A stretch of DNA of 18,834 nucleotides, taken from the NCBI GenBank assembly GCA_034696485.1, contig JAQIWT010000512.1, forward strand, positions 1 through 18,834, written 5' to 3'. Both the position numbers and the translations under genes were made by a program. Under the pieces are notes generated by a model. The model ran no database searches. It was not told the DNA's origin and worked only from the letters and a program-made list of their open reading frames with translations. Positions 1 to 9,527 of this stretch are shown here, piece by piece. The stretch comes from Isohypsibius dastychi (Eukaryota > Tardigrada > Eutardigrada > Parachela > Isohypsibiidae). Positions within the stretch are counted from its first letter, which is position 1, and each line of letters opens with the position of its first letter.

Positions 1-125
1 GTTCAATAAGGCGGGAGAACGCTAGTATATTATCATAACGATAGAGTGGCTTCAGTAAATTCACTTCAGGAGTATAATTTGCTACCAGAAGAAGAACATG
101 GGTAGTTCATGGTCCTAGATTAGTA

Positions 126-647
126 CAGTAAACTCTGTAGAAGTGAACACTCGCCGTCCCGAAAAAACTGTTCACAATTCGCAGCTGTTCACAATTCGCA
201 GGGCCCCCCCCCCCTGAAAATTAACAAGGGGCCCCCTGACAATCAACAGAGGCCCCCTGAAGCTGGCGAGATGAGGGGTCTGGAAGAGTTCTAAAGAGCG
301 GTTTTTTGACTTTATTCATCCAGTAAAAAATGCAGAGTTGGTTGAACCATCCGTTTCCGAATCATTGCCTTGAAGCAGACATAGCTTTTGAGAGTTTTGA
401 ATACGGAATTTCGTAGAAGATCAAAATCAAAGCGCCTACATTGCAACCGGCCACCGAGTGTTCACACAAATAGAGCCCCGATATTAGCCCGTTTCTGGAA
501 TCTTGTTCACATTTCACAATTCGCAGATGTTCACAATTCGCAGAGACCCCCTAGTTCAAATTTACTGGTGTTCATCGGTTCCAGGAAAAGCGTTCACAAT
601 TGGCAGCTGTTCACAATTCACAGCGTTCACTTTCACAGGTTTTACTG
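126..647. mobile_element. Non-autonomous pogo/Tigger-type MITE
   Basis: A 522-bp element. The left end (126-150) and the reverse complement of the right end (623-647) match at 20 of 25 positions; both begin CAGTAAA and later share AAGTGAAC. Each end is flanked by TA (124-125 and 648-649), which fits a TA target-site duplication. TA plus CAG-starting termini are typical of the pogo/Tigger branch of Tc1/mariner elements; that placement is inference. There is no transposase inside. Subterminal regions carry direct copies of a 17-bp motif (ctgttcacaattcgcag and variants) at 168-184, 185-201, 512-526, 527-543, 590-606 and 607-623. Short ggccccctga repeats lie at about 201-260. Confidence 0.7.
168..201. 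repeat. Tandem 17-bp subterminal repeat of the MITE
   Basis: Two head-to-tail copies of ctgttcacaattcgcag. Four more copies, in the same orientation, lie near the opposite end of the element (512-623). Same-orientation repeats near both ends are unlike ordinary TIRs and could be transposase-binding sites borrowed from an autonomous partner. Confidence 0.75.
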
Positions 648-681
648 TATGACCAATGCCTAACTCGATATTAGCAGTTTG

Positions 682-1202
682 CTATAGAGAGCGAAGCGAC
701 CCGAAGCGCAAGCAAAGCGCCAGCGCTTCGCTCGGGCTGGGTATTGGTATGACAAAATCAAACGGTTGTAGCTTGAAGGAGTAACGATTTCCGGTCAGCG
801 ACATGAACAACAACGAAAGCGTTATTTCCAGACCATCCAGCACATCACTCAATCTTTGGATGAAGAACGTCCTCGATAGTTTCGGCAAGATTGATGGCAG
901 GTCCTGCGAGCAGTTCTCGGGCAAAAAAGTAGTCGGCATCGCAGGCATGCCAATTCACCAGGCAGGGGTCTCTCCAGAAAATGGGTGTCGTCGTAGTGGA
1001 ACTCCTTAATGGCAGCCAAGTCCTTGAATGCGTAAGTTTCTGCAAGAACGCAGCCAGTCAGAAGGATTTCAAATAAGATAAATATCACACCAGAGTCCTA
1101 CTAACCGCTGGATTTGGCGGATGAGTATCGCCATGGATCAGCGCTGTTCGTTACTACAAACATGAATGGACAGATGAGAGTGACGATTAAGAGGTTGTTC
1201 AT
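682..1202 (-). pseudogene. Small secreted-protein gene, probably frameshifted
   Basis: Exon 1 (1106-1202) starts at an ATG and encodes a clear signal peptide (MNNLLIVTLICPFMFVVTNS, then ADPWRYSSAKSS). A donor GTTAGT and an acceptor ending ttcttgcag bound a 66-bp intron (1040-1105). Exon 2 (849-1039) continues in phase and stops after 95 aa in total, with a cysteine-rich tail (C-x2-C-x4-C-x6-C-x3-C). However, the protein-like reading in exon 2 moves to the next frame near TPIFWRDPCLVNWHACDADY, and after a stop moves again by one base to a frame open down to 682. I therefore favour a decayed or mis-assembled gene for a longer secreted protein. I do not recognise the family. The intact 95-aa Cys-rich peptide is the alternative. 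Confidence 0.4.
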
Positions 1203-2636
1203 TTTGGGAATCCCGAGTTATGACTTTTGAGACTTGTCCCGCGCAAATTCTGTTGGAATTCGGAACACATGTTTGGAATAGGTTTTAGAGCATGTCGACT
1301 GCGTGGATTGTGTGCAGAAGGACGAACAGGCAGTTGAGTTGTTAAATACCAACGGCAGGAATGAATAGCCAAGATCCGGGATCTGGTGAGTTGAACTGAT
1401 AAGATTTGAATCTATCCAAGGGATCCATATGCGAACACATTGCTAACGAAGTGGTCATTGACCAGCTCCCGGATTGTGTAACCACATTGAATAGATAACC
1501 TCTCTTCAATGTGGTGTAACTACTAGCCTCGTATGGCTGACAGCCATAATGTTATCCTGACAGATTATACTGCATATCGTGCTCGAAGACTGTAGGCGAA
1601 TATGACGTACATAAGGGTAAAACTGAAAAACGATATCGGATAGCTAGGAAAGGTCGCGGTTGAACGTGTCTCTAGCAATGGGCACCTCATCCAAATGTTC
1701 AGAACAAGAAGAGTCAGTGTGTGCCAAAGCCGTGCTCATTAAATAAATCAAACTCATGTACTATACCATGGTAGTATCCAAAAGTTTGATGATTTCCCAT
1801 TTTCGCGTTAGACTCAAAAGCGATAAAGTTGAGTGATTGTTTTGTATGTTTTCTCGGCAGTGAAAATACAAGTTTGACCAGATCAACAAAATCAGGTGTG
1901 TGAGAACTATGACAAGCGAGTTCGTTCGGTTTTTTGACTTTCTTCAATATAGCGTACCGCAAAGTAAATTATCTAACGCGGAGATACAATTCTCCGGGAA
2001 ATAGTAAGCATAATGGGACGGTTTCAGCCGAAATCCTTACTGAAGTCAGGATTTTTTCATTTGTTCTATGAAGCTTTCTAGGACACATGAATAAGATGTC
2101 TGTTTTGCCGGTTCTATGAAGTGGAAGTCATGAAACGCAGCAGCATATAGTAAGTACTGTAGTAAGTACTTATATACACGATCCCTCCTTGTGGCCGAGC
2201 AAAGTGCTCATTTAATAGAATCGATTTTTTGCTGCTGTGATAAATCATTTCGCATTGTTCTTGAATGCGAACTTTGGACCAGCCAATACAGACATGGGAG
2301 CTGAGCTGACTAGGTAAAAAACGAAAAACTTTCTCCACCGCACCCGCAGGGTCTCTCGAGTTTTATTAGTCGACCTTTAGTCCACTGTTTTAAATTTTCT
2401 GTCTGTCTGTGTTTTTGAAACGTGAGTCATTCGGAAGGTTCAATGCATTCCGACACGCATTTCTGTTCTGGCCTGTCTCAAACTCTGATGCCTTGATGCA
2501 AGTCAGACTACCACGGCCTTGCTCCGATTCCATTCCATTCCATCCCGTCTTCTGAACATTCCGCCATTTTGAACATCACCATTTTCCCATCACCTTGCAC
2601 CGTTTTTCCATTCAAAATCCGTTTCTCATCAAAACC
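1203..2636. other. Intergenic stretch, no convincing gene
   Basis: About 1.4 kb between the divergent genes on either side. The longest open frame is on the minus strand (about 1714-1962, 82 codons); it has no ATG start and no recognisable family. An inverted repeat (1481-1490 accacattga with 1506-1515) could form a 10-bp hairpin with a 15-nt loop. A short direct repeat of agtaagtact lies at about 2152-2170. A (ttcca) pentamer run lies at about 2529-2547, upstream of the next gene. Confidence 0.6.
1481..1515. repeat. 10-bp inverted repeat (hairpin)
   Basis: The left arm accacattga at 1481-1490 is exactly complementary to tcaatgtggt at 1506-1515, with a 15-nt loop. No function is evident. Confidence 0.5.
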
Positions 2637-3329
2637 ATGTCGGTTTTAGCTCGAACCTTCTTGCTGATCACAGCGTGCTCTTTCTTGCAATATGCAGAGG
2701 CATCTGTCTCTTGCATGGGAGGAATGTGGGAATGCCCAGTCTGTTGTCCTGATCACTTTTGGAAAGTCGGTGAATGCTGCGATTTGTTCCAAGCTGGAAA
2801 GAACGTAAGTCAGCCTTTGTTCCAGGTCTGAAGCAGTCCAATTTTCGATGTGGAACAACGACATTCTTGGTGTTTCATTTTGGAAGTTATATTCTGAGAG
2901 CTTGAAATCTAGTCTCCTGTGTTTTGAATTAATTAAAAGAAAGCTTGAATGATTCTTTTCCAGGACGGAAGTTAATTTTGAACTTAGATTTTATTTCCAG
3001 ACTTTTTGATTGTTTTCGATTTTCAGGCTGTCAACGAGGTTGTCTCTGATGTCGCAAATGGAGTTCAGCAAGTGATCGATGGTCAAAGTTCACAGTCATC
3101 TGGTTATCAACACACATCCACCTACGTTACTGAAAGCGGTCCGTTCCCATATTGGATCATTGGAGTTGCCGTTGGAGGACTTGTTGCGCTGGTTGCCGTC
3201 ATTCTGCTTTGCTGCTGTTGCTGCGCTTGTTGCCGTCGTCGAAAGCTGGTGGTTGTTACCACTCAGAATTATTACCCGTTGAACAACGATGTCAATGGAG
3301 CACAAGCGCAACCGGAACAGAAGTACTGA
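2637..3329 (+). CDS. Shisa-like single-pass membrane protein with six-Cys ectodomain
   Basis: Two exons, 2637-2804 and 3027-3329, joined in phase 0 (donor GTAAGT, acceptor attttcag), giving 156 aa. The start ATG has a good context (aaaccATGt) and opens a signal peptide (about residues 1-23). The short ectodomain has exactly six cysteines, C26, C33, C36-C37 and C47-C48 (pattern C-x6-C-x2-CC-x9-CC). A polar Ser/Gln/Thr-rich linker follows, then one transmembrane helix (about 98-117), a run of seven cysteines in CCCCCACC (118-125) that could be palmitoylated, a basic RRRK stop-transfer and a short cytoplasmic tail with NYYPL. This layout is that of the STMC6 group (Shisa, CYYR1, WBP1/VOPP1-type adaptors), which act in membrane trafficking or receptor modulation. 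No PPxY motif is visible in the tail, so the subfamily is uncertain. The family call rests on architecture and Cys spacing. Confidence 0.75.
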
Positions 3330-5249
3330 AGAAACATCGCATTTTGGAAATCTCATCTGTGCCAATAATCGAATTCATTTTAGCAGCTTTGACTGATCGG
3401 TTTTTTTGTATCCTCGCATTTTCTGATAACTCGGCACCAAGACTTATCTCATTGTTGTACTTGATTTTTACTCCACCCTTGTTCATTTTTTTCTAATCAT
3501 TGATCGCACAGCGGCAGTCTTGAATATTGAAGTGTACCCCAATAAGAAGCAAATGTTTGAGACAAAGGCAACCATTTTGTTGAACATTCAACAGGCATCC
3601 GTTTTCGTTTTGTGGAATGCAGTGTGTTTGCAACATTGTTCAATGGTGTCACTGGTAGCTCGATGTTTTCAAGCTGAGTAACTGCTGAGGTACGAAAAGG
3701 GTTTGTTACGAAACTGCCGGGCTTACCTGACCACTTATGCAGGATATTTACGTTTTTTTAATGGAAGAGTATTCGCTAAACTTACTGCAGGTGGTGAGAC
3801 GATTAGGAAGTGAATTTGACTTGGCTCCCGGTCTTCGTCGGACTGTACATGAACATCCCGCTAGTTTGTGGCGAACCAAATGAATTCAAATGCTCAAGTG
3901 CTTGTGGTGCGGTCAGCTTTTCTCGAGGGCCCCAGCCACAAACCGAAGGAAATTTAGATGGCTATGTCAGCATTTTCACCAATTATTTTTTCGACCTCTC
4001 CAACCCGAGCTTTTTCTGATCTGACAAGATTGTTTACAGCGTAATAGTCGCTATCTTCAGACACGATTTCTGTCGTGATCGGTCTCGTCTTAACGATGGC
4101 GCGATTATCAGAGTACCGGTTGGTTGTTGACCTTTTGTTGCGATACCATAGTTTTTTGTTGTTCCTGCCGCTTAAAAGCAGTAGTTATCAGATCAAAAGC
4201 AACTGCTGCGAAGCGATGGTAACAACTAAAACATGACGGTACAGGCGCCTTTTTTCCACCTCAATCTTCTCTTGATTGAGGATATCACCCTAGCAGCCTT
4301 TTCTAGCCTCTGTGATAATTAAACAGTTTCGCTTTACAAATGAGCTCCGATTGGCCTGCCCTGCCCTATTCCTTTGTTACAGGGGGGGGGGGGGGCACGC
4401 CATCTTGGTCCAGATTCTTGTCACTTACGACACGTGACCTACGACACGCTTCGTTTTTCCCGTGGTTTTCGAGTTTGTTGGGTGGTTGACATGATAATCA
4501 AACTGTCACTTGGATGATTAGGATCACCTGTGGGATTTTGCTGGCCTGTTTGTAAGTCTTCTCACAGAATCATTTTTCATGATGTCGACAATCTCGGTAT
4601 GTAGCCAATGGCGATTGTTTCTGTTCTCGGAAAATGTGGCTCGGCTCCGGGATTATCTGCTGTTTGAATAGATTTATCTTTAGGTCAGTTCAGCTGATTT
4701 TTCCTCGCGCTAAGGTTTAAACTGTTCCCGTTAGTCTGGCGCCATTCATGTGGACTCGTAATTGTCGAATACCTTTTAATGTTAGTTGTTAGAAAACGGA
4801 GAATCTACCGGATGTGTGCCCCACTGAGCTACACGAAAAAGCCAATTAACTGCCATAATTTCCACTTATGATCATAGAAACAGTCGAGAACAGATGCGAT
4901 CGCCCACCGCTTTTCAAAGTCGCAATGCATACACGATTTGATACGGCTACAAAAAATCAATCGAACGCAGGCTCAGTTCAACACTAGAAGTCGCTGTTGG
5001 ACCTGTTCATTCATCGAACAAAAAGAGCAGATGAAAAACGGGTCCTTCGCTATTTATTCAAGTCCTCTGCGTTCCAATCCTTCGCTGAGACAATTTGACG
5101 TATTTTCCAATGTCATCAGTGATTAGTTTTCTCAGAACTCACCTTCGGCTAAATATTCCGTTTCAACAAGTCAGCCAGATTCTATCATCCTGACACGTTG
5201 AACTCTATTCCTCAGTCGTTGATCACCGTTTACCCGCATCCTGATAAAC
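3330..5249. other. Intergenic stretch, no supported gene
   Basis: About 1.9 kb. It holds a G14 homopolymer (4382-4395), a hairpin (cctcaatc 4259-4266 with gattgagg 4274-4281) and a palindrome (gttgaacattcaac, about 3579-3592). A short plus-strand frame around 3850-4019 begins with a CGEPNEFKCSSAC stretch that resembles the start of a TIL-type inhibitor domain, but it has no signal peptide, no continuing cysteines and no clear splice partner. A tRNA A-box-like string lies on the minus strand at 4820-4831. Confidence 0.5.
4382..4395. repeat. G14 homopolymer
   Basis: Fourteen consecutive G residues. Similar runs occur at 204-214 (C11), 15919-15931 (C13), 15938-15945 (G8) and 16311-16319 (G9). 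Such tracts are prone to length variation and sequencing error. Confidence 0.9.
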
Positions 5250-6720
5250 ATGGAAAAAATCGGGCGTTATAACTCTACGGAATCCACCGATATTTCGTTA
5301 ATGTCAGCCATCGGAATCGAGAATTTACTTTGTGACGAGCTCAGCCTGTTGGAGACCGGTATTGGACTTGGATCTGATGAATGCCGAAATTTAACAGCAT
5401 TCATCGACAGCGAGACTCTTTTTGACAACGCTATACCCATTGAATATCAAATCACCGCGACAGTTCTCCACGTTAGCATATTTTTGTGGGGTTTATTTGG
5501 GAACGTTATGCTGATTTACGTTGTCATTCGAAATCCAGCTCTTCATCGCCCAACATACTGCTATCTGGTATGTGCTAGCTATCATGTTATTTTAACTGAG
5601 TTTTGAATTTTCTGTATTACCGTACATTGTCCGTCTCTTGAAGATGTCTCTTGGAGATGTGGACTATCGAATGTTGCTCTCTGCTCATACTTCTATGCCA
5701 AGTTGATGAACACCCAATTATTTTATCAGGTTTCACTAGCCTGCGCTGATATAATCGTGCTACTAATTGCCGTCCCGGAAGCTCTTATTGAGCATCAGAT
5801 CGGCGTACGATGGATCTTTGGACAAGTTGGCTGCTCGAGCTTGGTTTTCTTGAACTTTCTGGGTACGCAGGGAGTCTGAGGTGAATCGATCAGCTAAACT
5901 TCTGACTAATCCTTCACCTGGTCTTTTGTTTTGCAGCATTCTCGCTTTCACCATGGAGCGTCAATACGCTGTACTCCATCCTGTAAAAGCACAGAAATAT
6001 TGTACAGTAAACCGGGCGCGTAATATCATCGCTATTCTCTGGCTGGTTTCCATCTTCACTTGTGTGCCATGGTGAGTTTTTCAATCGCGTGATGAAAGTT
6101 ACTTCGCCGAAGTATGTCTTTATGTTTACAGGCTCTTTCTTACCGTTGTGCATCCCGTGGGAAATGATCTCGATTACGAGGTCTGTGACTTTAGATTGGA
6201 CAAAAACGAATACATGATTGTTTTCCCTTTGGACACTATTTTGTTCTATCTGATTCCGCTCGTCGCGACCGTCATAGCTTACGTCCGAATTGCACACAAA
6301 TTGAAAAGTGGGAATCACCGGTCACGTTCCTCCGATCCATATTCAACTAGACCGGAAAATCACCTGTGCGTTCGAAATTCTCGTTATACCGGGTCGATTA
6401 CATACTACGGATCTGTTAGCTATGCGGCAAACAGAAGAAAGGTCAGCAAGAAATGCCAACTACGTACTTCCCAGATTGAAAAATGGTTGTTTCTAGTCTC
6501 TAGGCATGGTTGTGATAGTGGTCACAGTTTATGCTGTCTGCCATACAGAGCTCTGCTGGTCTACAACAGCATGAGAGACCCAGAGGAAACGTATGTGAAT
6601 ATTTGGTATTTGCTGTTTGCCAAAACGTTGATTTTCGTCAATGCGGCCATCAATCCAACTCTGTACAACGTCTTTAGCCGCAAGTTTCGGCAAGCGGTTT
6701 TTCAAGAGTTTTGGATGTAA
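5250..6720 (+). pseudogene. TRH-receptor-like class A GPCR with two frame breaks
   Basis: Exons: 5250-5567, 5730-5880, 5937-6071, 6132-6441 and 6497-6720. The N-terminus carries NST and NLT glycosylation sites. TM1 has GN (WGLFGNVMLIYVV), TM2 reads YLVSLACADIIVLL, and C3.25 is in QVGCSS. TM3 ends FTMERQYAVLHPVKAQ, followed by CTVNRAR and TM4. ECL2 has the partner Cys (YEVC). TM5, TM6 with LPYRALLVYNS, TM7 with NPTLY and helix 8 (SRKFRQAVF) follow. KAQ-x-CT-x-x-RA and PYR-x-L-x-V-x-NS are hallmarks of thyrotropin-releasing-hormone receptors. Breaks: exon 2 has an in-frame TGA (5877-5879), and its donor is in the wrong phase for exon 3. In exon 5, TM6 (MVVIVVTVYAVC) and LPYR lie in different frames, as if 7 nt that included the CWxP Trp were lost. 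Reading through intron 4 stays open but destroys TM6. This is either a recent pseudogene or assembly indels. Confidence 0.7.
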
Positions 6721-7052
6721 TGTTCTCGCATTAATTTCTTCGATGTCAACCATCATGGGGGTAGTGTGAAGGTGCTATGCTTCGACTTGTGGTATAAGGA
6801 CGTGCATACATGAATTTGTTCAGCCTGATTTATGGAACCGTCAGGATAGAAGGGTTGCCCAAGTGTGGCGTTTCAAAAGTTTGATACAGAATTCTGCTTA
6901 ACTAAAGACGTAATAAGCTGGCACATAGTTCTTTTTGAACAAACCGGCCGCGCGAAAATTCACGATGACCAGTCAGTAGTATGAGTATGACCAAAGAAGA
7001 ACTTGACGCCGGGGTCAAATCAAACTCTGGTAATTAAACGAACTGGTCCAAG
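6721..7052. other. 3' intergenic stretch between convergent genes
   Basis: About 330 bp separating the GPCR 3' end from the 3' end of the minus-strand binding-protein gene. No open frame of note and no clear repeat was seen. No canonical AATAAA for the GPCR was found close to its stop. Confidence 0.6.
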
Positions 7053-7058
7053 TTTATT
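7053..7058 (-). promoter_or_regulatory. Poly(A) signal AATAAA
   Basis: AATAAA on the minus strand, about 16 nt past the stop codon of the 7074-8099 gene. It supports that stop as the true 3' end. Confidence 0.6.
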
Positions 7059-7073
7059 AAATGATAATATAAT

Positions 7074-8099
7074 TCATAATCCATAGCGGGAGATTAAAGT
7101 CTGAAGCTGACCAGATTCGTTTATCTTGGACACAGCAATAGATATCCGATCACGTAGGGGTGAACCTATGCAAAAACAATCACGATAACTGCAACACTGC
7201 CCAGACTGCTGAACTTACCTTGAGGCACTGCGAATGCTGTATAGGTGCTGGCCAAAATCTTGTCACCGAACCTGATCACCGCTGATCCGCTCTTCACTTG
7301 CTTCAGCGAAAATTTGGCGGATATTAAAGCATAACCACCTGATGCTACTTTATCAACCCCTTCCTGAATATTGTTCACCATGCCGTTATTGGCCTGAATA
7401 TCGTCCCACATCGCTTTCACTCCAGGATCTGTTGCTCGCTGGGAAATATGAACATCTGACCGGAGTCCAGAAGTTTCAAAAGAAGCGTACCTTGAGAACA
7501 TCAACGGTAGCGAACCCTTTGATAGCAAGGTAGTGCACTTTATTCGTTCCAGAGGCAGCATTCTCAAGGATTTTTGTGTGAGTCTGTCCGTATGGTGTAG
7601 CGTAGTCAATAACTGCGTCACGGGACGATGTAATGGAGAGATCTGCAGCTGCGATGTCGGCGATCTAGGGACACTCGTACGGTTAACATTCTAACATCGA
7701 ATCAGCTGGAGAAAACGCACCCCATCAACTAGGCTCCCAACTAGTCCACTCCATTTCCCATCGGGTTGAAGCCCACCATAAGCGCCATCTGGCTGAAGAG
7801 TAATGTTGTATTCGAATCCGGCAAGTGGGGCGACCAAATTTAGCAGATCGACGATGAATCCGGTTAAGTGGCCATCGGAGCCAGCGACAATGAATGGGTC
7901 AGCCTGAGAAGACAAGGAGAAGTCTCAGCTCTACTATTTTGGTACAGGGCAAACGGTGGAATTCCGTTGTACATACCGCAATCGTGACCACTCTAAGTCT
8001 GCTGCTATTGCTGGTCTGTCCAGCTGCGCAAAAGAAAAGACCGGCAAAAGCGCAAAAGAAAAGACCGGCAAAAGCGCAGAAGAAAAACACAGCTGACAT
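7074..8099 (-). CDS. Secreted iGluR-type ligand-binding-domain protein, no channel (copy A)
   Basis: Five exons in coding order: 7977-8099, 7721-7903, 7491-7664, 7219-7438 and 7074-7165 (introns of 73, 56, 52 and 53 bp, all GT-AG; junction phases 0, 0, 0, 1). The product is 263 aa. Residues 1 to about 26 are a very hydrophobic Phe/Cys-rich signal peptide. The rest is a single bilobed binding domain. Lobe 1 has GFIVDLLNLVAPLAGF, DGAYGGLQPDGKWSGLVGSL and ADIAAADLSITSSRDAVIDY; R117 corresponds to the Arg that holds the ligand carboxylate in iGluRs. Lobe 2 has VKAMW, QEGVDKVASGGYAL and the closing GSPLRDRISIAVSKINESG. After the PYG that would precede M1 the chain goes directly into lobe 2, so the M1-P-M2-M3 channel is absent. 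The position of the amine-binding Glu/Asp is A201. The mature part has no cysteine. Predicted extracellular and soluble. The ligand is unknown. Confidence 0.85.
8026..8073 (-). repeat. 24-bp tandem duplication in the signal-peptide core
   Basis: Two perfect 24-bp copies (8026-8049 and 8050-8073) plus a partial third encode an eight-residue unit, CAFAGLFF, repeated within the hydrophobic core of the copy A signal peptide. It keeps the frame and lengthens the core. Copy B has no such duplication. Confidence 0.85.
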
Positions 8100-9378
8100 T
8101 TTGTAGCTCTGCTTTTTTGAAAATTTCAAGTAGGAAAAAGAACTTACTGTAATCGGGTCAGAACTCAAAACATGCTTCTTAAACGTCAAATGTGGAATTG
8201 CCCGAAGCACTTGTTCTAGTTTTTCTCGTTAGATGGCTGAAGTTCTGGTAATTTTGGTGGCATAGAGAAGTAGATTTGACACTTTTCGAAGGATAATACG
8301 GAGAAGCTGTCATCTGGAATAAAATGAAAATTGTTTTCTGACAGGTTGTTTCTGGCGCATGACAGCACTCCGGGATGAAAGTCTGTTCTTTTTATCTGAA
8401 CTGGAAAAGCTGATCATGTTACTAAGAACTGTCGAACCCTTCCCTTTCAAGAAAACCAGTTAGCGTTGTGGGAACTTCATTCACGCGCTTAAGTGCTCGT
8501 TGGCCTAACAAATCAAGACGTCATTTGTCACGACGTGACTGTCCTGTCACTGTGGTTTTACCAGAAGCTGAGCTTGGGGCTTCAGATCAAGAAATTTAGA
8601 GTCGAGATCCAAAACGTGTGGTTCAAATATCTGAATCTGACTGAATCTCAGAGCATTTACCCAAGGTCTTTTCATTGAACGTAGGGGTTCCTAGGGCTTC
8701 GTCGATCGCTGCGCCACAGTTACGGTAGATCAGAAGAGTGAGAGTCTGTCAACAGGAACAACGCGCTTTTTGGTTGATCTTGAGCTGGTGCCTCGTTCCC
8801 GTGACACTATTTCAAAGGGAACTTGTTGTTTATATTTTAGAAATCGGAAAGGCGACCAGTCATGTTTCAAACTGCGCCAACGTAATCTTTCGAGCAAGCT
8901 CAGTTAGCATGGTTTACTGTATTGTTGATTCAATCAGCAATCAAACTCTCCGGAATCGAAAAAACGACGGAACGGCGGCTATGTTTTGAAAAACTGTAAC
9001 GTGTGGACCTGCGTACTCACCGTAATATCTCTACCCAGTACTCTATTCATTTGCAGAATCTTGTAGCTTTCCACAAATTACGAATAAATCAAGGAAGTTC
9101 TTAAACAAGATACTTTGTCTAACAACAAACGAGATAAGCTTCAGGTGTGGTGTGATAGTCATGGGCATTTTTTTCGTCCGCTCGTCACTCAATTGATGAT
9201 CGACCCTACCTTGCATGCTGTATATCGAGCCACTATTCAAGCAGCGCTCACAGACTAGAATTACAAAACCGGAAAAATCAGCTTGCCATGCCAGGCACGC
9301 ATTTTAACCTTTCATTGTGGTGTATGGTTGTAAGAGTCTGATGCCACTTCAACGCGCAGGCACTGAATCTACGAGAAA
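8100..9378. other. Spacer between the two binding-protein genes
   Basis: About 1.3 kb between the start of copy A and the 3' end of copy B. There is no third paralogue or recognisable remnant of one. An open minus-strand exon-like stretch lies at 8216-8409 (listed separately). Plus-strand frames at about 8493-8678 and 8738-8989 resemble nothing I know. No clear TATA box was seen upstream of copy A; a possible 5'-UTR intron (GTAAGT to aagcag, about 40 nt) lies just before its ATG. Confidence 0.5.
8216..8409 (-). other. Possible orphan terminal exon, unknown product
   Basis: After an acceptor-like tgatcag with a branch-point-like ttagtaac upstream, 64 codons stay open to a TAG. The reading includes FPVQIKRTDFHPGVLSCAR and later FEKCQIYFSMPPKLPEL, which looks protein-like, but I recognise no family. 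Other short protein-like stretches with splice-like borders occur further upstream on the same strand (for instance MNRVLGRDIT followed by GTGAGT, starting at 9048), but I could not join them in one frame. This may be a gene remnant or chance. Confidence 0.22.
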
Positions 9379-9384
9379 TTTATT
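9379..9384 (-). promoter_or_regulatory. Candidate poly(A) signal AATAAA
   Basis: AATAAA on the minus strand about 145 nt past the stop of the 9528-10544 gene; the nearest canonical signal I found. Confidence 0.4.
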
Positions 9385-9527
9385 CTCCGGGCACTCAAAT
9401 GTACCTGTCTTGATATTATAAACGATTTCTACGCTGAATTCTTTAACGATATTTCACAAGTTAAAAACTGCTGACCCCTCCCCAAACCCCAATTGAAATG
9501 CCGATCTGTCTCACTGAAATGCTGTTC

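Noticed and set aside
3810-4019. Short plus-strand frame with CGEPNEFKCSSAC, resembling the start of a TIL-type inhibitor domain
   Set aside because: The upstream start is GTG, the internal ATG gives no signal peptide, later domain cysteines are missing and no splice partner was found.
7899-8210. N-terminal extension of copy A starting at 8210
   Set aside because: The downstream ATG at 8099 directly opens a signal peptide, as in copy B. The extra residues are hydrophilic and would bury it.
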